A DNA stretch of 64,000 nt from Mycobacterium basiliense (GCF_900292015.1 NZ_LR130759.1:4526001-4590000); one strand, 5' to 3'; shown: positions 17,586 to 27,199, counted from the first letter of the stretch. Notes: generated by a model from the letters alone, not told the origin. Program-made: numbers and translations.

Positions 17586-18131
17586 TCAGATCTCCAGGCT
17601 GGACAACTGTCCGATGATGTGAGTGGCTAGCGGATTGAGCGTCGCCATTCCGTCTCGCACGGCATAACGGGATCCGGCAAGGTTGACCACCAGCGTGCTG
17701 CCGGATACCCCGGCCAGGCCGCGTGACAATCCGGCGTCGGTAATCCCCGCGGACAACCCGGAGGCGCGGACCGCCTCGGCGATACCAAGGATCTCCCGGT
17801 CGAGAATGTCGCGGGTAGCTTCCGGGGCAACATCGCGCGGAGTCACGCCGGTGCCACCCACCGACACCACCAGATCCACGCCGCCGATCACCGCGGTATT
17901 CAGCGCGTTCCGGATCTCCACCTCGTCGGCCTCGACCGCAATCACACCGTCGACGACGAAGCCGGCCTCGGTGAGCAGCTCGGTGACCAGCGGGCCGCTA
18001 TGGTCCTCGTCGCCGTGGGCAGTGCGATCGTCGACGACGACGACAAGTGCCCGTCCGACTATCAACTCCGCGTCCTTCTCCATGGGTGCAACCGTATATC
18101 CGAGGTCGGACAGCTGCGCGTCGGCGTTCAT
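17586..18131 (-). CDS. moaB2: MoaB/Mog-type molybdopterin-binding protein
   Basis: A 181-residue MoCF-domain protein. The molybdopterin-binding signature VSVGGTGVTPRD lies near residue 95, and a segment with the usual HGDEDHSGP precedes it. MoaB/Mog proteins adenylylate molybdopterin before metal insertion; in M. tuberculosis MoaB2 is linked to the MprAB-PepD locus. Start: ATG 18131, which overlaps the TGA of pepD by one base (TGATG), a sign of translational coupling. A GTG immediately upstream is also in frame. Confidence 0.92.
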   Translation of the reverse strand: MNADAQLSDLGYTVAPMEKDAELIVGRALVVVVDDRTAHGDEDHSGPLVTELLTEAGFVVDGVIAVEADEVEIRNALNTAVIGGVDLVVSVGGTGVTPRDVAPEATRDILDREILGIAEAVRASGLSAGITDAGLSRGLAGVSGSTLVVNLAGSRYAVRDGMATLNPLATHIIGQLSSLEI

Positions 18132-19612
18132 CACTGTTCCGCCTTGCCGAGCGTGACCTGCACGGTGCGATTGCCACCGGCCGGATCCTGGAAGGTCAGC
18201 GACACCTTGTCGCCGGGCGCCTTGGACCGTACGGCCGCCACCAACGCGTCGGCGCTGTTGATCGGGCGGTCGTCGACCTTGGTCACGACAACACCCTTAG
18301 GCACGCCGGCGGTCGCGGCCGCACCGCCCTGGACCACCTCGACGACCTTGGCACCCGGAATACCTTTGTCGGTGGTGACCTGGACGCCCAGCGACGCGTG
18401 CGACGCCTTACCGGTGCTGATCAGCTCGTCAGCGATGCGCTTAGCCTGATCAACCGGAATCGCAAAGCCGAGGCCGATCGAACCACTCTGCGCGTCGCCC
18501 GAATCCGCACCCAACGTGGCGATAGCCGAGTTGATCCCGACCAACTGGGCGTTCATGTTGACCAGCGCACCACCGGAGTTACCCGGGTTGATCGCAGCAT
18601 CGGTCTGAATCGCGTCCAGCACGGTGTTCTGGTTACCCGCCTCGCCGGTGGTGGACACCGGGCGGTTGAGGGCGCTGACGATCCCCGTGGTCACGGTGCC
18701 GGCCAGGCCGAGCGGTGAGCCGATCGCCAGTACCGGCTGACCGACCCGCAGATCCGAGGAGGACCCCAAGGCAATCGGCGTCAGGCCGCTGACCCCCGAG
18801 ACCCGGATGACCGCGATATCGCTGGTGGGATCGGCCCCGACCACCTTGAACGGGGCGGTGCGACCGTCGTAGAAGGTCACCGTGGTCTTCGGCTCCGGAC
18901 TGCCCGCGGGCGGCTTGGCGGCGGCCGCGACGACGTGGTTGTTGGTCATGATCAGCCCATCGGCCGACAGGATGACGCCGGAGCCCTCCTCCGACTGACG
19001 GCCCAGATCGGTCTCGAGCATGACGACGCTGGGCACCACCTTGGACGCCACCTGCTCGACCGAGCCCGGCGGCATGTTTGCTGCTGGAACGCTCGGTGCT
19101 CCACTGGCGACCACTCCGCCATCGTTGGATGCTACCGGCGACCGGTTGAGTTCGATGATCGATGCGGCCGCACCGCCGATGCCGGCGGACACCACCGCAA
19201 TCACCACCGCACCAACGGCCAACATGCCCGCGCGTGGCCGCCGTTGCTGAATCACCGTGGGCGGGGGCGCCATTGGCGGCAACATGCCGGGTATTGGTCC
19301 CGGTCCAGTGCCGCCAGGCACGGCGCCTTGCCCGGTGCCTCCCGGTATCGGCCCCGAGCCGGTGCCGCCCCGCAGGGGCCCCGGGCCCGTGCCAGTTAGG
19401 GTGTCGTAGGGCTGACCGAGCGGCGGCCGGGGCTGATGATAACGCCAGTCGAACTGCTGGTTGTAAGTTTGCTGTGGCCCCTGGGCATAGGCGGGAGGCA
19501 CAGGCTGGTTAGGCGCGTTACGATATCCCGGCTGCTGCGGCGGTGGCGAATACCTCGGGTGATTCGTCATGTCGCTAAGTCGCTCTTCCTCTACTTGGGC
19601 TTGGTCGGCCAT
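18131..19612 (-). CDS. pepD: Membrane-anchored HtrA-type serine protease PepD
   Basis: A 493-residue DegP/HtrA protease. A Pro/Gln/Gly-rich cytoplasmic tail carries four 9-residue GTG-x-G-x-x-x-G repeats (residues 74-109), and a TM helix lies near 129-152. The protease domain has the triad H226 (NNHVV), Asp in TSDIAV and Ser in GNSGGAL, and a C-terminal PDZ domain follows. In M. tuberculosis, PepD acts outside the membrane on misfolded proteins and feeds back on MprB. I chose ATG 19612; MTNHPR at 19570 is an alternative. The open frame to 20053 overlaps mprB and is not coding. It is 43 bp downstream of mprB. Confidence 0.93.
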   Translation of the reverse strand: MADQAQVEEERLSDMTNHPRYSPPPQQPGYRNAPNQPVPPAYAQGPQQTYNQQFDWRYHQPRPPLGQPYDTLTGTGPGPLRGGTGSGPIPGGTGQGAVPGGTGPGPIPGMLPPMAPPPTVIQQRRPRAGMLAVGAVVIAVVSAGIGGAAASIIELNRSPVASNDGGVVASGAPSVPAANMPPGSVEQVASKVVPSVVMLETDLGRQSEEGSGVILSADGLIMTNNHVVAAAAKPPAGSPEPKTTVTFYDGRTAPFKVVGADPTSDIAVIRVSGVSGLTPIALGSSSDLRVGQPVLAIGSPLGLAGTVTTGIVSALNRPVSTTGEAGNQNTVLDAIQTDAAINPGNSGGALVNMNAQLVGINSAIATLGADSGDAQSGSIGLGFAIPVDQAKRIADELISTGKASHASLGVQVTTDKGIPGAKVVEVVQGGAAATAGVPKGVVVTKVDDRPINSADALVAAVRSKAPGDKVSLTFQDPAGGNRTVQVTLGKAEQ

Positions 19613-19655
19613 GCACCGTTGGCATGGAGCTGATTTGTCAACAGTAACTGCACCA

Positions 19656-21203
19656 CTACCTTGCGCGCGCGGACTGAGATTCCACTGAGATAACGTTCGC
19701 CGAACCCGTAGAGTTCGCGCCCTCCCGCAGACCGGCCTTTGTACGGTTGGCCTGGCCGTCGGCCCCGGGACCGACCGGCGCCGGCGGGTAGGCCGGATCC
19801 GGCATCGGGCGCCCGGGAAGCAGCATGTATATCGACGTTCCCGGTGGCTGACCACCCGCGACGGTGTCTTCCACGCGCAGCGACCCGCCGTGATTGAGCA
19901 CCACCTGCTTGACAATCGCCAGACCCAGGCCCGACCCGGGCATCGCCCGCGCCGATGCGGATCGGTAGAAGCGTTCGAACACCAGCCGCCGCTCTTGTGG
20001 GGGAATCCCCGGTCCGTGGTCAGAAACCACCAGTTCGGCGTGCGACGGATCAAGCTGGGTCAGCCGGACACCAACGTGGCTGCCCGGCGGACTCCACTTC
20101 GCCGCGTTGTCCATCAAGTTCAGTGCCGCCCGCGACAACCCGGCGGCATCGCCATAGACCTGCCAGGGAATCACGGCGACGTCGAAGTGAATGTCGTTGC
20201 GGCGCCGCCTGACCCGTTCCAGACTGCGGTCGACCACTTCGGCCATATCGACCGGCTCGTGCACCACGACCCCGGCGTCGCCACGGGTCAGGTCCACCAA
20301 GTCGCCCACCAGTGTGGACAATTCCTCGATCTGGGCCAACACATCGGCGCGCAGGTCAACCATCTCCTGCTCGGGCAGCCGAGGCGCTCCAGGCGCCATG
20401 GACGCCATCAGCAGTTCGACGTTGGTGCGCAGCGAGGTCAACGGCGTCCGCAACTCGTGTCCGGCGTCGCTGACCAGCCGTGCCTGTCGCTCCCTGGACT
20501 CGGCCAGCGCCCGCAGCATCAGGTTGAATGCCTCGGTCAGCCTTGCTAATTCGTCACTGCCGAACACCGGAATGGGCCGCAGGTCGTCGGTTCGGGCCAC
20601 CCGTTCGGCGGCTTCGGTGAGGCGACCCACCGGACGCAGCCCGGCCCGAGTCACCATCCCACCGGCGACCGCGGCGACCGCGACGCCGACGCCGCCGACG
20701 ATCAGCAGCACCGCACGCAGTTTGGTCATCACCGCTTCGGTCGGCTTCAGGCTCTTGGAGATCAGCAGCGAACTGCCGTTGGGCAGGTGAATGGCGAGCA
20801 CCCGCTGATCGGATACGGTGCGCCGGGACAGGAATAGTTCGCCGCGAATGACCGCTTTCTCCGGTGTCCCGACGGGCAGGGTCTGCCCCGGTTGGTTGGC
20901 GGTGTAGATCGACCGGCCCGGGTTGACCAGCATCGCATTAACATCCGAATACGCGGTGCCCTCGATGGCTTTGCCCGGATCGGCCGCCAGCGAGCCACTG
21001 GCGATCAGCAATTGCGCCCTGCTCTGCAGCTGGTTGTCGATGTCGCTGTAGAGCGCCGCCGAGATTACCGCGTAGACGGCGAAAGACATTAGTACGACCA
21101 CCATGGCGACCATGGACATCGCCAACAGCATCACCCGCCACCGCAGCGACAGCGAGCTGGTGGCTCGCAGCGGTGCGCGCGGTCGCCGACGGAACCAATG
21201 CAT
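19656..21203 (-). CDS. mprB: Sensor histidine kinase MprB
   Basis: A 515-residue membrane kinase. TM1 is at about residues 24-48, an extracytoplasmic sensor loop of about 120 residues follows, then TM2 (VLLIVGGVGVAVAAVAGG), a HAMP linker, the H-box SDAGHELRTPLTSLR, the N-box NLMDNAAKW, and G-boxes DHGPGIPP and GSGLGLAIVK. It phosphorylates MprA in response to envelope stress and is held off by DnaK/PepD in M. tuberculosis. Its ATG shares one base with the mprA stop (TGATG), so the two are translationally coupled. The C-terminal 80 residues after the kinase are proline-rich. Confidence 0.96.
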   Translation of the reverse strand: MHWFRRRPRAPLRATSSLSLRWRVMLLAMSMVAMVVVLMSFAVYAVISAALYSDIDNQLQSRAQLLIASGSLAADPGKAIEGTAYSDVNAMLVNPGRSIYTANQPGQTLPVGTPEKAVIRGELFLSRRTVSDQRVLAIHLPNGSSLLISKSLKPTEAVMTKLRAVLLIVGGVGVAVAAVAGGMVTRAGLRPVGRLTEAAERVARTDDLRPIPVFGSDELARLTEAFNLMLRALAESRERQARLVSDAGHELRTPLTSLRTNVELLMASMAPGAPRLPEQEMVDLRADVLAQIEELSTLVGDLVDLTRGDAGVVVHEPVDMAEVVDRSLERVRRRRNDIHFDVAVIPWQVYGDAAGLSRAALNLMDNAAKWSPPGSHVGVRLTQLDPSHAELVVSDHGPGIPPQERRLVFERFYRSASARAMPGSGLGLAIVKQVVLNHGGSLRVEDTVAGGQPPGTSIYMLLPGRPMPDPAYPPAPVGPGADGQANRTKAGLREGANSTGSANVISVESQSARAR

Positions 21204-21895
21204 CAGGGCGGCGTTTCGCGTAGCACGTAACCCACTCCGCGCACGGTATGGATCAGCCGCGGCTCGCCGTCGGCCTCGGTTTTTCGACGTAAATACCCCA
21301 CGTAAACCTCGAGCGCGTTGCCCGAAGTCGGAAAGTCAAAGCCCCACACCTCTTCAAGGATGCGGCTTCGGGTCAGCACGCGTCGCGGATTAGCGATAAG
21401 CATTTCCAGCAATGCGAACTCGGTGCGGGTGAGGCTGATGCGTCGGGTTCCGCGCGTCACCTCGCGGGTTACCGGGTCCAGGCTGAGGTCGGAGAAGCGC
21501 ATGGCAACCGACTCGGCAACATCCTCTGGTTTTGTGCGCCGCAGCAATGCCCGCATCCGCGCCAACAATTCTTCGAGCGCGAACGGCTTGGGCAGGTAGT
21601 CATCGGCACCGGCGTCGAGGCCGGCGACCCGCTCGGAAACCGAGTCACGGGCGGTCAGCACCAAAATGGGCAAGTCGTCGCCGGTGCTACGCAGTTGACG
21701 GCACACCTCCAGCCCGTCCAGACGCGGCATCATGACGTCCAGGACGAGCGCGTCCGGGCGGTCGCTGGCAATCATGTCGAGCGCCTCGAGTCCATCGTGG
21801 GCGAGCTCGACCGAGTAACCGTTGAAGGAAAGCGACCTGCGCAGCGACTCGCGCACCGCGCGATCGTCGTCGACGACAAGAATCCGCACGGTCAT
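21203..21895 (-). CDS. mprA: Response regulator MprA
   Basis: A 230-residue OmpR/PhoB-type regulator. The receiver domain has acidic residues VVDDD, the phosphorylation site LVLDVMMPR, and the conserved Lys in LPKPF. The C-terminal winged helix has [11 protein letters not shown] and [17 protein letters not shown]. MprA governs persistence genes and sigB/sigE under membrane stress. ATG 21895 gives exactly the length of the M. tuberculosis protein. An autoregulatory direct repeat lies just upstream. Confidence 0.97.
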   Translation of the reverse strand: MTVRILVVDDDRAVRESLRRSLSFNGYSVELAHDGLEALDMIASDRPDALVLDVMMPRLDGLEVCRQLRSTGDDLPILVLTARDSVSERVAGLDAGADDYLPKPFALEELLARMRALLRRTKPEDVAESVAMRFSDLSLDPVTREVTRGTRRISLTRTEFALLEMLIANPRRVLTRSRILEEVWGFDFPTSGNALEVYVGYLRRKTEADGEPRLIHTVRGVGYVLRETPP

Positions 21896-22261
21896 TAGTT
21901 TCGTACTATCGCCTGAGAGCGGCCTGAGAGGCGCGCCGAGGTGGCCGCGCCCGCCGGCCTGGCCGGCCAGGATCGCTGCAACACGCCGGGAGCCCAGCAG
22001 CATTTCCGGTGCCGCGATTTGCGCGTGTTGTCACATCCGTCACATTTTTCTCTGGCCGGATGCATGCCCCTGATTGCCCGCCTCTGCGCGACTTTGGGCA
22101 AACAACGGGAACGCGGTGCGGCGCATGCGGCACCGCGATTGCGGTAGCTCACCCCGTTGTCGCTATTAGGCGGGCAGAAAGGCAGCCGGCCAGACAGAGA
22201 CTCGTGTGACAACTGCAACCACTGAGGTGGTGGTGGCGGTGGTGGCGGTGGTGGCCGACGA
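21896..22261. other. mprA promoter region and rpmF 3' flank
   Basis: No gene is supported. The mprA-proximal end has the MprA direct repeat. Near 22225-22253 a simple GGT/GGC repeat lies just after the rpmF stop. In H37Rv this interval holds PE_PGRS16-18; here none is present. Confidence 0.55.
21911..21930 (-). promoter_or_regulatory. MprA box (direct repeat)
   Basis: On the minus strand, CTCTCAGG-CCG-CTCTCAGG: two identical 8-bp repeats separated by 3 bp, a 19-bp element 15-35 bp upstream of the mprA start. Published MprA sites are two loosely conserved 8-bp direct repeats within 19 bp. This fits autoregulation of mprA. Confidence 0.75.
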
Positions 22262-22435
22262 CTAGCGCCGGTCGAGATCGATGAGACCGAGCCGGGCGGC
22301 CTTGAGCAGCCGACGAGGCACTTTGCGCTTCTGACCGGCCACAGTCACGCCCACGAGTTCGGCCGGGGCGGCCTTCCACTGCGAGCGCCGGCTCCGGGTA
22401 TTCGCACGCGACATCCTGCGCTTGGGTGTGGCCAT
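22262..22435 (-). CDS. rpmF: 50S ribosomal protein L32
   Basis: A 57-residue basic protein starting [17 protein letters not shown], the L32 signature. It has no CxxC zinc motif, so it is the cysteine-free form, as in M. tuberculosis Rv0979A. The open frame extends upstream to 22549 but ATG 22435 gives the correct N-terminus. It sits between mprA and the acyl-CoA operon. Confidence 0.95.
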   Translation of the reverse strand: MATPKRRMSRANTRSRRSQWKAAPAELVGVTVAGQKRKVPRRLLKAARLGLIDLDRR

Positions 22436-22628
22436 GGTCGGGCCTAACTCCTCGATTGGGGTTTTGGTCGGGTCTATCGCGCGGCGTGGCCACTTGGCCG
22501 AACGGCGACGATCGCCCTTGAGGATAGTCGGTGACCTGCTGGTCGCCAAAATGCGGCAGTCACGGCTCCATTAACGGGGTATGCCAAGGGAGGCGGACAT
22601 CACACCGGCCGATGCATCCGGCTATGCT

Positions 22629-22644
22629 GACCTACCGGTTGGTT
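22629..22644 (+). promoter_or_regulatory. Imperfect palindrome upstream of the AtuA-type operon
   Basis: GACCTACC-GGTTGGTT is a 16-bp inverted repeat with 6 of 8 positions matched, centred on ACCGGT, about 41 bp before ATG 22685. TetR-family repressors of fatty-acid genes use such sites. Assignment is inference. Confidence 0.35.
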
Positions 22645-22684
22645 GGTTCGCTGTATCGGTGATCCCAATGAGGGGAGGACACGC

Positions 22685-24409
22685 ATGGCTTCTGTATCCG
22701 ACGCGCCTGGCGCCGTGCGGATCGCGAACTGCTCTGGTTTCTATGGAGACCGGCTGTCAGCCATGCGGGAAATGCTCACCGGCGGCGGTGTCGATCACCC
22801 GGTGGACTTTGTCACCGGCGACTACTTGGCCGAGTTGACCATGCTGATCCTGGGCCGCGACCGAATGAAGAACCCCGAGCGTGGCTATGCCAAGGCCTTC
22901 CTGACCCAACTCGAAGACTGCCTCGGGTTGGCTCACGACCGCGGAGTGCGCATCGTCGCCAACGCCGGCGGCCTGAACCCGGCCGGGCTGGCCGACGCAA
23001 TACGGGCCCTGTCCGAGCGCCTGGGCATCCCCGCGCGGGTGGCCCACGTCGAAGGCGACGATCTGCAACCGCGCGCTACGGAATTGGGCCTCGGCACACC
23101 ATTGACGGCCAACGCCTATCTGGGGGCCTGGGGCATCGCCGACTGCCTCAAAGCCGGAGCCGACGTGGTGGTCACCGGCAGGGTTACCGATGCTTCGGTG
23201 ATCGTGGGATCCGCGGCGGCACACTTCGACTGGGGCCGCACTGACTACAACCAGCTGGCCGGCGCCGTGGTCGCCGGACACGTCATCGAATGCGGTGTGC
23301 AAGCCACCGGCGGCAACTTCTCGTTCTTCACCGAAGTCGCCGACCTCACCCACGCCGGCTTCCCGCTGGCCGAGGTCAACGCCGATGGCTCCGCGGTGAT
23401 CACCAAACATCCCGGCACGGGCGGCCTGGTCAGCGTCGACACCGTGACCGCGCAGCTGCTCTATGAGATCTCCGGCGCTCGATATGCCAACCCGGACGTC
23501 ACCGCCCGGATGGACAGCATCGAGCTGTCCGCCGACGGCCCAGACCGGGTGCGCATCAGCGGGGTGGTCGGCGAGCCGCCACCGCCCACCCTCAAGGTGT
23601 CGACGAACAGCATCGGCGGATTCCGCAACTCCATGACCTTCGTGCTGACCGGTCTGGATATCGAGGCCAAGGCCGACTTGGTACGCCACCAGCTAGAGGC
23701 CGCCCTGACCGTCAAACCCGCCGAACTCGAGTGGACGCTCGCCCGCACCGATCACCCCGACGCCGACACCGAAGAAACCGCCAGCGCTTTACTGCGCTGC
23801 GTGGTACGCGATCCCGACCCTGCCAACGTAGGCCGCCAGTTCTCCTCGGCAGCGGTCGAATTGGCGCTGGCCAGTTATCCGGGCTTCACTTCCACCGCCC
23901 CGCCAAGCGATGGTCAGGTGTACGGCGTATTCGTGCCGGGTTACGTCGACGCCAAACTGGTGCCCCACATCGCTGTGCACCCCGATGGGACTCGCACTGA
24001 GATTCCCTGCGCCACCGATACCTTGAAGCTGGCACCGGCGGATCCCCCGCCCCTGCCCGATCCACTGCCGGTCGGGCCGATCCGGCGCGCGCCGCTGGGC
24101 CTGATTGCCGGCGCCCGCAGCGGCGACAAGGGCGGCTCGGCCAACGTCGGAGTGTGGGTCCGCACCGACGACCAATGGCGCTGGCTGGCCAATACGATGA
24201 CCGTCGAGCTACTCAAGCAGCTGCTTCCTGAGACGGCCGACCTCGAGGTCACCCGCCATGTTTTGCCCAACTTGCGGGCGGTGAACTTCGTCATCGAGGG
24301 CATCCTCGGTCAGGGCGTCGCCTACCAGGCACGATTTGATCCGCAGGCCAAGGGGCTGGGCGAATGGTTACGCAGCCGCCACGTCGATATCCCGGAGAGC
24401 CTGTTATGA
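22685..24409 (+). CDS. AtuA-family protein (DUF1446), Rv0976c-like
   Basis: A 574-residue cytoplasmic protein of the AtuA family (acyclic terpene utilisation). It starts at ATG 22685 preceded by ggggagg. Conserved stretches include NCSGFYGDRLSAM near the N-terminus, GDYLAELTM, NAGGLNPAG, the glycine-rich VTGRVTDASVIVG, and a C-terminal small domain with ARSGDKGGSANVGV. The family has no established biochemical activity. It heads a six-gene operon; its stop overlaps the next start by 4 bp. The open frame to 22643 adds 14 residues without a ribosome site. Confidence 0.85.
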   Translation: MASVSDAPGAVRIANCSGFYGDRLSAMREMLTGGGVDHPVDFVTGDYLAELTMLILGRDRMKNPERGYAKAFLTQLEDCLGLAHDRGVRIVANAGGLNPAGLADAIRALSERLGIPARVAHVEGDDLQPRATELGLGTPLTANAYLGAWGIADCLKAGADVVVTGRVTDASVIVGSAAAHFDWGRTDYNQLAGAVVAGHVIECGVQATGGNFSFFTEVADLTHAGFPLAEVNADGSAVITKHPGTGGLVSVDTVTAQLLYEISGARYANPDVTARMDSIELSADGPDRVRISGVVGEPPPPTLKVSTNSIGGFRNSMTFVLTGLDIEAKADLVRHQLEAALTVKPAELEWTLARTDHPDADTEETASALLRCVVRDPDPANVGRQFSSAAVELALASYPGFTSTAPPSDGQVYGVFVPGYVDAKLVPHIAVHPDGTRTEIPCATDTLKLAPADPPPLPDPLPVGPIRRAPLGLIAGARSGDKGGSANVGVWVRTDDQWRWLANTMTVELLKQLLPETADLEVTRHVLPNLRAVNFVIEGILGQGVAYQARFDPQAKGLGEWLRSRHVDIPESLL

Positions 24410-25554
24410 GCATCTGGACCACACCCGAGCGCGAGCAGCTGCGAAGGACCGTGCACTCGTTCGCCGAACGGGAGATCCTTCCCCACATCGATGATTGGGA
24501 ACGCATCGGCGAATTGCCGCGTGACCTGCACCGGCGCGCAGGCGCCGCCGGACTGTTGGGCGCAAACTTTCCCGAGGCGGTCGGCGGCGGCGGCGGCGAC
24601 GGCGCCGATTCGGTGATCATCTGCGAGGAGATGCACCAGGCCGGAGCACCGGGCGGAGTCTTCGCGTCACTGTTCACCTGTGGAATCGCGGTGCCGCACA
24701 TGATCGCATCGGGTGATCAGCGGCTGATCGACACCTTCGTGCGCCCGACACTGACCGGCGAGAAGATCGGCGCGCTGGCCATCACCGAACCCGGCGGCGG
24801 CTCTGACGTCGGGCATCTACGAACCAGCGCGGTGCGAGACGGCGACCACTATGTGGTCAACGGCGCCAAGACCTACATCACATCCGGGGTCCGCGCAGAC
24901 TACGTGGTGACCGCGGTGCGCACCGGCGGACCTGGCGCCGCAGGAGTCTCGCTGCTGGTGATCGAGAAGGGCACACCCGGATTCGAGGTCAGCCGCAAAC
25001 TGGACAAGATGGGCTGGCGCTCCTCAGACACCGCAGAGCTGTCCTACACCGATGTGCGGGTTCCGGCCACCAATCTGGTCGGCACCGAGAACAGCGGGTT
25101 CGCCCAGATTGGGCAGGCGTTCGTCGCCGAAAGAATAGGCCTTGCCGCCCAGGCCTATTCGAGTGCGCAGCGGTGCCTGGACATCACCGTGCAGTGGTGC
25201 CGCGACCGGGAGACATTCGGCCGGCCGCTGATCTCCCGACAATCGGTGCAGAACACGCTAGCCGAGATGGCCCGCCGCATCGACGTCGCTCGCGTCTATT
25301 CGCGCCAACTGGTCGAGCGCCAGCTCGCCGGCGAAACCAGCCTGATCCCGCAGGTGTGTTTCGCCAAGAACACCGCCGTGGAGGCCGGCGAATGGGTGGC
25401 CCATCAGGCCGTCCAGCTTTTCGGCGGCATGGGCTACATGGCCGAATCCGAAGTCGAACGCCAATACCGGGATATGCGGATACTCGGTATCGGCGGCGGG
25501 ACCACAGAAATACTGACCGCACTGGCCGCCAAACTGTTGGGGTATCAATCATGA
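24406..25554 (+). CDS. fadE13: Acyl-CoA dehydrogenase FadE13
   Basis: A 382-residue FAD enzyme that introduces an alpha,beta double bond in acyl-CoA. It has the N-terminal helical domain, the FAD/substrate segment AITEPGGGSDV, the beta-domain loop YITSGVRADY and the C-terminal QLFGGMGYMAESEVERQYRD. The catalytic glutamate lies in this last helical region. It starts at ATG 24406, inside the ATGA overlap with the AtuA-like gene. Length matches M. tuberculosis FadE13 exactly. In this operon it is a candidate short or branched-chain dehydrogenase acting before the carboxylase. Confidence 0.93.
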   Translation: MSIWTTPEREQLRRTVHSFAEREILPHIDDWERIGELPRDLHRRAGAAGLLGANFPEAVGGGGGDGADSVIICEEMHQAGAPGGVFASLFTCGIAVPHMIASGDQRLIDTFVRPTLTGEKIGALAITEPGGGSDVGHLRTSAVRDGDHYVVNGAKTYITSGVRADYVVTAVRTGGPGAAGVSLLVIEKGTPGFEVSRKLDKMGWRSSDTAELSYTDVRVPATNLVGTENSGFAQIGQAFVAERIGLAAQAYSSAQRCLDITVQWCRDRETFGRPLISRQSVQNTLAEMARRIDVARVYSRQLVERQLAGETSLIPQVCFAKNTAVEAGEWVAHQAVQLFGGMGYMAESEVERQYRDMRILGIGGGTTEILTALAAKLLGYQS

Positions 25555-25603
25555 TCGCACCACCTCTCGTGCACCGTTCCACTCCGAATCGTCGGCGGTG
25601 GTC

Positions 25604-27199
25604 GTGACCGTATTGCAGTCCACGCTCGACTCGAGCGCTGACACCTTCACCGAGGCAGCGTCGGCAACAACGGCGAAGCTTGACGAGATCGACGCCGAGC
25701 TTGCCAAAGCCCTTGAGGGTGGCGGGCCCAAGTATGTCGATCGTCACCACGCTCGCGGTAAGCTCACAGCCCGCGAACGCATCGAACTGCTCGTCGACCC
25801 GGACTCCCCGTTTCTTGAGTTGAGTCCGCTTGCCGCGTGGGGCAGTTCATTCCGGGTAGGCGCAAGCCTGGTTACCGGCATCGGCGCGGTGTGCGGCGTG
25901 GAGTGCATGATCGTGGCCAACGACCCAACGGTCAAAGGCGGCACCAGCAATCCTTGGACACTCCGAAAGATACTGCGAGCCAACCAGATCGCATTCGAGA
26001 ACCGGTTGCCCGTCGTCTCGCTGGTGGAGTCCGGCGGCGCGGATCTGCCCACCCAGAAGGAAATCTTCATCCCCGGCGGACAGATGTTCCGCGACTTGAC
26101 CCGCCTCTCAGCAGCCGGAATCCCCACCATCGCCTTGGTATTCGGAAACTCCACGGCCGGTGGCGCCTACGTCCCCGGGATGTCGGACCACGTCGTGATG
26201 ATCAAGGAGCGGTCCAAAGTGTTCCTGGCCGGTCCACCGCTGGTCAAGATGGCCACCGGTGAGGAGTCCGACGACGAATCTCTCGGCGGCGCCGAAATGC
26301 ACGCCCGGATATCGGGTTTGGCGGACTACTTTGCAGTCGACGAACTCGACGCCATCCGCATCGGCCGCCGAATCGTGTCGCGGCTCAACTGGGCTAAGCA
26401 GGGACCCACCCCCGGGCGGGTCATCGAACCACGCTTCGATGCCGAGGAACTCATCGGCATCGTGCCCGCCGACCTGCGCATCCCATTCGACCCTCGGGAA
26501 GTCATCGCCCGCATTGTCGACGGCTCGGAGTTCGACGAATTCAAGCCGCTGTACGGGTCATCGCTGGTGACCGGCTGGGCCAGGCTGCACGGCTACCCGG
26601 TGGGCATCCTGGCCAACGCCCGCGGTGTGCTGTTCAGCGAGGAGTCACAGAAGGCCACCCAGTTCATCCAGCTGGCCAATCGGGCCGACACACCACTGCT
26701 GTTCTTGCACAACACCACCGGCTACATGGTGGGCAAGGACTACGAAGAGGGCGGGATGATCAAGCACGGGTCGATGATGATCAACGCCGTGTCCAACTCC
26801 AAGGTCCCGCACATCTCTCTACTGCTCGGCGCGTCCTACGGCGCGGGACACTACGGCATGTGCGGGCGCGCCTATGACCCACGGTTCCTCTTCGCCTGGC
26901 CCAGCGCCAAGTCCGCGGTGATGGGCGGTGCCCAACTGTCCGGTGTGCTGTCGATCGTCGCCCGGGCAGCGGCCGAAGCCCGCGGGCAGCAGGTGGACGA
27001 AGCAGCGGACGCAGCGATGCGGGCTGCGGTTGAGGGCCAGATTGAGGCCGAATCGCTGCCGCTGGTGTTGTCCGGAATGCTCTATGACGACGGGGTGATC
27101 GACCCGCGCGACACCCGCACTGTACTGGGAATGTGTTTGTCCGCCATTGCCAATGGCCCGATCGAGGGGACGTCGAACTTCGGCGTCTTCCGGATGTGA
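25604..27199 (+). CDS. accD2: Acyl-CoA carboxylase carboxyltransferase (beta) subunit AccD2
   Basis: A 531-residue biotin-dependent carboxyltransferase subunit. Two crotonase-like halves are visible: the N-half with the FENRLPVVSLVESGGADLPT acyl-CoA site and STAGGAYVPGMSDH oxyanion region, and the C-half with KDYEEGGMIKHGSMM and SYGAGHYGMCGRAYDP. The long KDYEEGGMIKHG resembles 3-methylcrotonyl/geranyl-CoA carboxylase betas rather than propionyl-CoA ones. GTG 25604 is my start; GTG 25598 is also possible. The stop overlaps the accA2 ATG by one base, so the two subunits should be made together. Confidence 0.92.
   Translation: MTVLQSTLDSSADTFTEAASATTAKLDEIDAELAKALEGGGPKYVDRHHARGKLTARERIELLVDPDSPFLELSPLAAWGSSFRVGASLVTGIGAVCGVECMIVANDPTVKGGTSNPWTLRKILRANQIAFENRLPVVSLVESGGADLPTQKEIFIPGGQMFRDLTRLSAAGIPTIALVFGNSTAGGAYVPGMSDHVVMIKERSKVFLAGPPLVKMATGEESDDESLGGAEMHARISGLADYFAVDELDAIRIGRRIVSRLNWAKQGPTPGRVIEPRFDAEELIGIVPADLRIPFDPREVIARIVDGSEFDEFKPLYGSSLVTGWARLHGYPVGILANARGVLFSEESQKATQFIQLANRADTPLLFLHNTTGYMVGKDYEEGGMIKHGSMMINAVSNSKVPHISLLLGASYGAGHYGMCGRAYDPRFLFAWPSAKSAVMGGAQLSGVLSIVARAAAEARGQQVDEAADAAMRAAVEGQIEAESLPLVLSGMLYDDGVIDPRDTRTVLGMCLSAIANGPIEGTSNFGVFRM

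Noticed and set aside
19613..20053. Extended N-terminus for pepD (640 codons)
   Set aside because: The extra 147 codons overlap mprB in another frame, are Arg-rich, and the family starts near MADQAQ or MTNHPR.
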